Below, in pieces: positions 1-5,926 of a stretch of 5,926 bases of DNA; the stretch's first letter is position 1; each line of letters starts with the position of its first letter. Position numbers and translations under genes: made by a program. Location: positions 1 through 5,926 of the forward strand of contig CAMEQX010000092.1 of assembly GCA_945933905.1 (NCBI GenBank), written 5' to 3'. Source of the stretch: an uncultured Clostridia bacterium. GTDB lineage: Bacteria; Bacillota; Clostridia; Oscillospirales; Ruminococcaceae. The notes below the pieces were generated by a model, which was not told the origin of the DNA, ran no database searches, and saw only the letters and a program-made list of their open reading frames with translations.

Positions 1-1762
<1,762 letters not shown>

Positions 1763-1795
1763 AGGTTGCCCCTTTCACATAATCACCTTTATTAG

Positions 1796-1824
1796 ATTAT
1801 ACGATATTTTTGAAATTTTGTAAA
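1796..1824 (-). promoter_or_regulatory. SigA-type promoter for the histidine kinase
   Basis: On the minus strand, TTTACA (plus positions 1819-1824) and a perfect TATAAT (1796-1801) are separated by exactly 17 bases. Transcription would start near 1789, leaving a leader of about 27 bases that contains the GAAAGGGG ribosome binding site. The -35 box overlaps one of the direct repeats of the shared divergent region, so a protein bound there could affect this promoter. No transcript data; based on hexamer match and spacing. Confidence 0.75.
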
Positions 1825-1860
1825 GGCGTTTTTGAGAATTTTGTCGGAAGTTGTCGGAGA
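1807..1860. repeat. Direct repeats between the divergent promoters, candidate operator
   Basis: Two repeat sets lie here. TTTTTGAAATTTTGT (1807-1821) recurs as TTTTTGAGAATTTTGT (1829-1844), offset by 22-23 bases, about two helical turns. Then TTGTCGGAAG (1841-1850) is followed directly by TTGTCGGAGA (1851-1860), a 10-base tandem period, with a weaker third unit (AATCGGGAAA, 1861-1870). LytTR-family regulators are known to bind paired direct repeats roughly two turns apart, and the repeats sit just upstream of the LytTR gene's -35 box and across the kinase -35 box. An autoregulatory operator is an inference. The 10-base repeats do not match any LytTR consensus I can recall and could serve another factor. 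Confidence 0.45.
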
Positions 1861-1875
1861 AATCGGGAAAATATG

Positions 1876-1904
1876 TTGAAAAAAGCAGAAAAATGTGATA
1901 AAAT
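1876..1904 (+). promoter_or_regulatory. Distal promoter (P1) of the LytTR/membrane-protein operon
   Basis: TTGAAA (1876-1881), 17-base spacer, TAAAAT (1899-1904), with a TGA extended -10 at 1896-1898. Each hexamer differs from consensus at one base. Transcription would begin near 1911 and give a leader of about 100 bases that keeps the full ribosome binding site of the LytTR gene. The tandem TTGTCGGA repeats end about 15 bases upstream of its -35 box, a position suited to an activator. Confidence 0.65.
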
Positions 1905-1968
1905 TACAGTAGAAATATGGAAAATTCGTGCAGCTTGTCAAGAAAAATCGCATCTTGCCAATTTGTCA

Positions 1969-1997
1969 TTGAAATTTTGTGCTTGGGAATTTATAAT
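1969..1997 (+). promoter_or_regulatory. Proximal promoter-like element (P2) of the LytTR operon
   Basis: TTGAAA (1969-1974), 17-base spacer, perfect TATAAT (1992-1997). It scores as well as P1 but would start transcription near 2004, only about nine bases before the LytTR ATG and inside the AGGGG ribosome binding site. Its transcript would be nearly leaderless. It may be a real second promoter giving poorly translated RNA, or a chance match in AT-rich DNA. Confidence 0.5.
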
Positions 1998-2012
1998 GGA
2001 AGGGGTAGGGAA

Positions 2013-2453
2013 ATGCGCGTTTTTGTCAAAAATGTTCCGAAATTTGAGGACGAGCGCGTTGTGCTGGAATGTGTGGAGATGAGCGAGGATTTTCGCGATA
2101 TCCGCGAATATGCGCTGATGAAGGGGAATATGCTTTCGGGATATATCGAAGACGCCGCGTTTCAGCTTAATTTGTCCGATATAATCTACTTCGAGGCGGT
2201 GGGCGAGCTTGTTTTCGCTTACACGGAAAACGAGGTCTATGAGATAAAAAGCAGGCTTTATGAAATCGAGAAAAGCTATGGCGAGCAAATGTTTATGCGC
2301 TGTTCAAAGTCGATTATCGCGAACATCAGCAAAATTCAATCGTTTCGCCCCGCGCCCGATACGCGACTTATCGCGAAAATGAAAAACGGCGAGGAAATCG
2401 TCATTTCGAGAATGTACGCCAAGGCGCTGAAAAAGAGAATTATGGAGGTGTAG
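2013..2453 (+). CDS. Stand-alone LytTR-family DNA-binding regulator (146 aa)
   Basis: Cytoplasmic transcription regulator made of a short N-terminal segment and one LytTR DNA-binding domain (about residues 42-144), without a receiver domain. Family hallmarks are DIIYFEAV (56-63), FAYTENEVYEI (68-78), FMRCSKSIIANISKI (94-108) and ISRMYAKALKKRI (131-143). The length fits the family of small LytTR proteins usually paired with a membrane partner. The ATG at 2013 is chosen because AGGGG (2001-2005) lies seven bases upstream and the protein then begins MRVFVKNV, as family members do. An in-frame ATG at 1917 has no ribosome binding site and adds 32 residues of unfamiliar sequence. The stop is one base before the next gene, so the two are co-transcribed. 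With no receiver, activity is presumably set by the partner or by protein level. Target genes are not identifiable here; autoregulation is suggested by upstream repeats. Confidence 0.9.
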   Translation: MRVFVKNVPKFEDERVVLECVEMSEDFRDIREYALMKGNMLSGYIEDAAFQLNLSDIIYFEAVGELVFAYTENEVYEIKSRLYEIEKSYGEQMFMRCSKSIIANISKIQSFRPAPDTRLIAKMKNGEEIVISRMYAKALKKRIMEV

Positions 2454-2454
2454 T

Positions 2455-2871
2455 ATGAGGGATTTTCTGATGATGATGGGGCGGTCGTTTTTGCTTTGCA
2501 GCTTTTTTATCGCGATTGATATGGGGATTATCGGGCTGATTTTGGAGCCCGACGCGAAATTAGGCTATGAGGTGCTTTTTGTGCCGCCGATATACGCGTT
2601 TTTGTGCACGCTTCCGTCGTTTTTTATGTACTCGAAAAAAGAAATGTCCACAAGGCGCGCGGTGGTTGGGAGAATTCTTCAAATCATCATAATCGAGGCT
2701 ATCGTTCTCGGAGCGATTTACAGTCAGCAGCCCGAAATGCCCTTCACGGACGGACTGATTATCGGAGCGTCTATTCTTGCGGTTTTCGGGGCGGTTTGGC
2801 TGGTGAATTTCCTGCGCGTTAAAAGCGACGCCGCTGCGCTTAACGAGAAGCTCAAAAAGTTTAACGGCTGA
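2455..2871 (+). CDS. Four-helix integral membrane protein, DUF3021-like, partner of the LytTR regulator
   Basis: A 138-residue hydrophobic protein with four predicted membrane helices (about 11-30, 39-59, 71-90 and 100-120), a basic loop after helix 2 (KKEMSTRR, 61-68) and a short charged cytoplasmic tail (RVKSDAAALNEKLKKF). Size, helix number and position directly after a LytTR gene match the DUF3021 family. In Streptococcus mutans the membrane proteins HdrM and BrsM are encoded beside LytTR regulators and hold them inactive; the same role here is inference, as sequence identity cannot be judged by eye. Its ribosome binding site GGAGG (2444-2448) lies inside the last codons of the regulator and one base separates stop from start, so translation is probably coupled and the two proteins made in fixed ratio. 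No terminator of its own follows; the next hairpin is in the thyX leader. Confidence 0.85.
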   Translation: MRDFLMMMGRSFLLCSFFIAIDMGIIGLILEPDAKLGYEVLFVPPIYAFLCTLPSFFMYSKKEMSTRRAVVGRILQIIIIEAIVLGAIYSQQPEMPFTDGLIIGASILAVFGAVWLVNFLRVKSDAAALNEKLKKFNG

Positions 2872-2884
2872 GCGCGTAAATCTA

Positions 2885-2913
2885 TTGACAAAACCATAGG
2901 AATATGCTATAAT
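2885..2913 (+). promoter_or_regulatory. Perfect-consensus extended -10 promoter of thyX
   Basis: TTGACA (2885-2890), 17-base spacer, TATAAT (2908-2913): all twelve hexamer bases match the SigA consensus, and TGC at 2905-2907 adds an extended -10. Transcription should begin at about 2918-2921, giving a leader of roughly 53 bases before the thyX ATG. So strong a promoter for a biosynthetic gene makes sense if output is limited downstream, by the terminator that follows immediately. Confidence 0.88.
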
Positions 2914-2917
2914 TTAT

Positions 2918-2957
2918 ACAGCCTTTATCCCGATGGCAAGGCTGTCGGGACTTTTTT
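2918..2957 (+). promoter_or_regulatory. Short thyX leader attenuator: intrinsic terminator with a competing 5'-end pairing
   Basis: Terminator form: TCCCGATGGC (2928-2937) pairs with GCTGTCGGGA (2941-2950), ten pairs including two G-U, AAG loop, then C and six T (2952-2957). Competing form: ACAGCCTT (2918-2925) pairs perfectly over eight bases with AAGGCTGT (2938-2945), which is the loop plus half of the terminator 3' arm. The two forms exclude each other, so the very 5' end of the transcript acts as an antiterminator. A terminated RNA would be only about 40 nucleotides. What tips the balance is not visible: there is no recognised aptamer, T-box or leader peptide. Exact start-site choice matters, because starting at 2920 or later removes two or more pairs of the antiterminator. 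The hairpin would also stop read-through from the LytTR operon. Hairpins are seen; regulation is inferred. Confidence 0.65.
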
Positions 2958-2972
2958 GTTTTGGGGGTAGCT

Positions 2973-4307
2973 ATGAACGACGTTTGCAAGGCTGAAATAG
3001 TCAGCTTTAATACAGACAATGACGCGGTTTGCGCCGCTTCTGCACGAATTTCAACAACCGAGGGAAACTCTGCGGAGATTTTCCTCAAATCCCAAAATAA
3101 CGAGAAAAACAGCGGTCTTATCCGAAAGGTTCTCGCGTCGGGACACCGCTCCGTTATTGAGCACGCCGTTTTCACCGTTTCGTTCACAAACGTTTCGGTT
3201 TATGTCGAGCAGTTTTTCATCGAGAGCAGACTTGCTTCGTTTACCGTGAAATCGCGCCGCTATGTCGATTTCAGCAACACGGGCTATTTCATTCCGCAAA
3301 ATCTTTCTGCAGAAAGCGCCGCGCTGTACAAGGCGTATATGGACGAGGCTTTTTCGGCGTATGCGAAGCTTCTCGAGCTTGATATTCCGAAGGAGGACGC
3401 GCGTTTTTTGCTTCCCTATTCGTTCTTCAGCAATTTTTACTGCACAATGAACGCGCGCGAGCTTATCGGCGTGATAAATTCAATCAGAAACGGCAGAGGA
3501 AAGCATTCCGAGGAGCTTCAGAATATCGCAGAGCAGCTTATTGAGCAGCTTCGGGAGATTTTCCCGTGTATCGCGGAGGAGTTTTTCGAGCGCGAGGACG
3601 GCGAGTTTATCGATGAAACAGCCGTTCAAGAGCAGATGACTTTGCTTTGCGAAAGCGAAACGGGAAAGGTTGAACTTGTGAATGCGCCGAAGCAGCCCGC
3701 AAAGCTTCTCAAAATCTCGCTCAAGGCGACGGGCGAGGGCGCGAAAACCCCGCGGGAGCTGCTTTCGGACAGGCGTCCGCGCGCGCTTGAGCAGCTGAAC
3801 TATTCGTTCTTGATAAAGGACGTCACGCTTGCGGGAATTACGCATATCGTGCGCCACCGTATGCAGTCGGTGATTGTTCCGCCGATTGAAACCGCCGTGC
3901 CGCAGCGAAGGGTTGTTTTGCCGAAAACCGTTGAGCAAAATCAAGCGGCTCGAGAGCTTTACGAGAAAACGCTTGGAAAGTGCGACAAACTGCTTGACAG
4001 AGCGCTTGAGAGCGATGAGCTGCGCCGTTATATCCGTTATTTCGCGCTGAGCGGAAATCTGCTTGACGTGATGACCACGATGAACGCGCGCGAATTGCTG
4101 CTGTTTATTCGCCTGAGAGCTTGCTCGAGAGCGCAGTGGGAGGTGCGCGGCGTTGCCGAGAGAATGCTTTCGCTGCTCCGAGCGGATTTCCCAGAGCTTT
4201 TCGGGCTGTACGGACCGAGCTGCTATGTTCTTGGAAGCTGCCCCGAGGGGAGAATGTGCTGCGGGAAGCAAAAGGAAATGCTCGAAAAATTCGGTTTAAA
4301 AGAATAA
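2973..4307 (+). CDS. thyX: FAD-dependent thymidylate synthase ThyX, tandem two-domain form (444 aa)
   Basis: Makes dTMP from dUMP using methylene-tetrahydrofolate, with FAD relaying hydride from NADPH; cytosolic, essential for DNA synthesis where ThyA is absent. The usual ThyX is 210-250 residues; this protein has two ThyX-like halves. Half 1 (about 1-205) has GHRSVIEHAVF (57-67) and ESRLASFTVKSRRY (84-97), where the family motif RHR-X7-S has lost RH but keeps R86, S89, S94 and R96-Y97. Half 2 (about 255-415) has RHRMQSVIVPP (294-304), which keeps RHR and S299 but has Pro304 at the second serine, and MNARELLLFIRLRACSRAQWEVR (370-392 region), the conserved C-terminal Arg/AQ segment that half 1 lacks. 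The tail has C417, C423, C429 and C430. The ATG at 2973 is preferred because GGGGG (2963-2967) lies five bases upstream; an in-frame TTG at 2961 lacks such spacing. Long, duplicated ThyX proteins are also known in Chlamydia. Catalytic activity is likely but unproven. Confidence 0.88.
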   Translation: MNDVCKAEIVSFNTDNDAVCAASARISTTEGNSAEIFLKSQNNEKNSGLIRKVLASGHRSVIEHAVFTVSFTNVSVYVEQFFIESRLASFTVKSRRYVDFSNTGYFIPQNLSAESAALYKAYMDEAFSAYAKLLELDIPKEDARFLLPYSFFSNFYCTMNARELIGVINSIRNGRGKHSEELQNIAEQLIEQLREIFPCIAEEFFEREDGEFIDETAVQEQMTLLCESETGKVELVNAPKQPAKLLKISLKATGEGAKTPRELLSDRRPRALEQLNYSFLIKDVTLAGITHIVRHRMQSVIVPPIETAVPQRRVVLPKTVEQNQAARELYEKTLGKCDKLLDRALESDELRRYIRYFALSGNLLDVMTTMNARELLLFIRLRACSRAQWEVRGVAERMLSLLRADFPELFGLYGPSCYVLGSCPEGRMCCGKQKEMLEKFGLKE

Positions 4308-4323
4308 CCTTCGGGTTATTTTT
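4300..4323 (+). terminator. Intrinsic terminator of thyX, containing its stop codon
   Basis: AATAACC (4303-4309) and GGTTATT (4314-4320) form a seven-pair stem capped by the stable tetraloop TTCG, then TTT; flanking A and T bases can extend the stem by about three pairs. The thyX stop TAA (4305-4307) is inside the 5' arm. The T-run is short, so some read-through to the chemoreceptor gene is possible. Confidence 0.75.
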
Positions 4324-4366
4324 ACATAAACGCTTTAGCGTGGTAACTTGAAAAAAGGAGAAAAAT

Positions 4367-5926
4367 ATGAACAAAAAAATGTGTAAACTGGGTTTTAAAG
4401 TTACGGCAACCGTTCTTGCAATTTTGCTTGTTGTTTTTGCTACGCTGTTTATTCTCGTGGCAACCACGGTTAATTCAAAGATGCGCTCAAATGCCGTGGA
4501 AAATATGAAAACTGCGGCAATCGACCGCTCGGAGATTATCCAGAACTACATAAAGTCAACCGAGGATACCCTCACCGCTTACCTCAAGGCTGACCAGATT
4601 TACGATTTGCTCCGCGACCCGTCAAATGAAGCGAGCGTAGCCGCGGCGCAGAAATATACCGAAAAATTCAGTCAGGATATCGAGAATCTTGACGGAATAT
4701 ATGCAAGCGACTGGAATACGAAAACGCTTGCACATACAAAAGCAGATGTTGTTGGAACGATAACTCGCCCCGATGAAGAAAAGCGCAAACCGCTTCAGGA
4801 CGCAATGCTTGCTACAAAGGGTGTGTATAATACGGGAATTATTCTTTCTCCGGCAACAGGAAAACAAGTTATATCAATGTACAAGGCGGTTCGCGAGGAC
4901 GACGGAAGCCACATCGGTTTTGGCGGAATTGCGTTGTTTACAAGCGGTCTTGTGGACAAGCTCAACGCGCTTCCTCTCGGAAATCTTGAAAGCGCGCAGT
5001 ATTTCCTCGTAAACGCAAATTCCGGCGAGTATATCTTCCACCCGAATTCCGAGAAAATCGCAACAGTTGCCGAGGAAACCTATATTAAGGATATCATCGC
5101 GCAGGTAAAGGGACAGAGCACGGACGTTTGCGGCTCAATAAACTATATAGATGAAAACGGCGTTGACACATTGGCTGCGTTTAACAGTCTGGGCGAACAA
5201 GGCTGGGTGTTTATTCTGGCGGATAAATCGTCCGAGGTTCTCGCGGCGGTTGACGCTATCAGACTGACGCTGATTATCATTTGCGGCGCGGGAATGATTT
5301 TGCTTATGGTTTCTGTTTATTTCGTGGTGAGCAATATGATTAAGCCGCTTAAATCCGTAGAAGACGCTGTCGTTAAGATGGGCGGTCTTCAGCTTGGCGC
5401 GGCGAAGGACCTCGAGCGGTATTCCGCGAGAAACGATGAAATCGGAAATATCGCAAACGCGGTGACCGAGATGTGTACCTCACTTAAAAACGCGACGGGC
5501 GATATCGGGCGCGTGCTCGGGGAAATGGCAAACGAGAATTTTGCCGTTGACGTTGAGATGAACAGGGGCTATTATACGGGCGATATCTCGGTTCTCGCGG
5601 ACAATCTCGCGGAAATCAAGGAGAAGCTCACGTCGGTTTTCTCGGAGATTTACATTGCCGCAGACCAAGTAAATTCCGGCTCGGGACAGGTTGCCGAGGG
5701 CGCGCAGACTCTCGCTCAGGGTACCGTTGAGCAGACCGCTTCCATAGACACGCTTGCAGGAAATCTCGCGGCAATCGAGAAGCAGGTTCGCGAGAACTCC
5801 GAAAACTGCTCCGAGGCACACGAGCTTATGAACAGCACGGCGAAGTATCTTGACGAGGTGAACGGCAAAATGTCCGACCTCACGGACGCTATCACCAACA
5901 TCAACACCGCTTCCGCGCAAATCAGC
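4367..5926 (+). CDS. Methyl-accepting chemotaxis protein, N-terminal 520 residues (partial, runs off window end)
   Basis: Transmembrane chemoreceptor that would signal to CheA/CheW to bias flagellar rotation. AAAGGAG (4354-4360) is six bases before the ATG. Domains in order: membrane helix 1 (about 13-33) after a basic start; an extracellular sensor of about 260 residues (35-297), probably Cache-type, with segments such as LAHTKADVVG (121-130) and SPATGKQVISMY (161-172); membrane helix 2 (about 299-321); HAMP (about 321-376, with IKPL after the helix and NDEIGNIANAV at its end); then a second HAMP-like segment (about 380-430) and the start of the cytoplasmic coiled coil with VAEGAQTLAQGTVEQTASI (442-460). 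The conserved hairpin tip that contacts CheW and CheA is beyond the window. Ligand unknown. No good SigA or flagellar-sigma promoter is seen in the 59-base gap before it, so expression may depend on read-through from thyX or an atypical promoter. Confidence 0.94.
   Translation, partial: MNKKMCKLGFKVTATVLAILLVVFATLFILVATTVNSKMRSNAVENMKTAAIDRSEIIQNYIKSTEDTLTAYLKADQIYDLLRDPSNEASVAAAQKYTEKFSQDIENLDGIYASDWNTKTLAHTKADVVGTITRPDEEKRKPLQDAMLATKGVYNTGIILSPATGKQVISMYKAVREDDGSHIGFGGIALFTSGLVDKLNALPLGNLESAQYFLVNANSGEYIFHPNSEKIATVAEETYIKDIIAQVKGQSTDVCGSINYIDENGVDTLAAFNSLGEQGWVFILADKSSEVLAAVDAIRLTLIIICGAGMILLMVSVYFVVSNMIKPLKSVEDAVVKMGGLQLGAAKDLERYSARNDEIGNIANAVTEMCTSLKNATGDIGRVLGEMANENFAVDVEMNRGYYTGDISVLADNLAEIKEKLTSVFSEIYIAADQVNSGSGQVAEGAQTLAQGTVEQTASIDTLAGNLAAIEKQVRENSENCSEAHELMNSTAKYLDEVNGKMSDLTDAITNINTASAQIS

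Noticed and set aside
1917..2012. Longer LytTR protein starting at the ATG at 1917
   Set aside because: No ribosome binding site and an unfamiliar 32-residue extension; the ATG at 2013 has AGGGG upstream and gives the normal family N-terminus.
2020..2032. Perfect inverted repeat TTTTTG-T-CAAAAA just inside the LytTR gene
   Set aside because: Short, AT-rich and explained by codons for Val-Phe-Val-Lys-Asn; no independent support for an operator.
1810..2082. Small plus-strand open frame across the divergent gap
   Set aside because: It crosses both LytTR promoters and overlaps the LytTR gene in another frame, with low-complexity content and no clear ribosome binding site.
2918..2950. H-type pseudoknot riboswitch such as preQ1 class I
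   Set aside because: The two stems abut with no loop to span the eight-pair first stem, the sequence lacks the A-rich tail and conserved loop of preQ1-I, and the gene is not in queuosine metabolism.
2961..2972. TTG at 2961 as thyX start
   Set aside because: The GGGGG that should act as ribosome binding site would lie inside the coding sequence; the ATG at 2973 has it at proper spacing.
3480..4271. Open frame of 263 codons on the minus strand
   Set aside because: It is the complement of thyX, Arg/Leu/Ser-rich in the way antisense frames are, with no promoter or ribosome binding site; thyX motifs are unambiguous.
5480..5920. Minus-strand open frame of 146 codons
   Set aside because: Antisense to the HAMP/coiled-coil part of the chemoreceptor, which has clear domain content and a good ribosome binding site.

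Overview
The window looks like part of a motile, Gram-positive-type bacterium, most likely a member of the Clostridia. The basis is strong GGAGG-type ribosome binding sites, SigA-like promoters in AT-rich gaps, a LytTR/DUF3021-type regulatory pair, a two-domain FAD-dependent thymidylate synthase and a chemotaxis receptor of a style common in gut Clostridia. The assignment is inferred from gene content only. No rRNA, tRNA, CRISPR array, insertion sequence or phage gene was seen.

Layout. (1) Bases 1-1762, minus strand: the first 587 residues of a membrane-bound hybrid histidine kinase. It has six predicted membrane helices, HisKA, HATPase and a receiver-like domain without its phospho-aspartate, and is cut by the window edge about where a second receiver would start. 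(2) Bases 1763-2012: a divergent regulatory gap with a good promoter for the kinase, two promoter-like elements for the rightward operon, and direct repeats between the divergent -35 boxes. (3) Bases 2013-2871, plus strand: a stand-alone LytTR DNA-binding protein and a four-helix membrane protein (DUF3021-like), one base apart. (4) Bases 2872-2972: a perfect consensus extended -10 promoter followed at once by an intrinsic terminator. The 5' end of the new RNA can pair with the loop and 3' arm of that terminator, so the leader looks like a very short attenuator. (5) Bases 2973-4307: a ThyX-type thymidylate synthase built of two tandem ThyX-like halves whose signature residues are split between them, ended by a UUCG hairpin that contains its stop codon. 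(6) Bases 4367-5926: the first 520 residues of a methyl-accepting chemotaxis protein, cut before its signalling tip.

How they fit together. The kinase, the LytTR/membrane pair and the chemoreceptor are three signalling devices with no obvious shared ligand. The kinase and LytTR operons share one regulatory gap and may be co-regulated. The LytTR/DUF3021 pair resembles the streptococcal HdrRM/BrsRM arrangement, a regulator plus a membrane protein that restrains it. The thymidylate synthase is a metabolic gene with its own promoter and attenuator. The most noteworthy items are the ThyX leader, the split-motif ThyX and the divergent regulatory gap.
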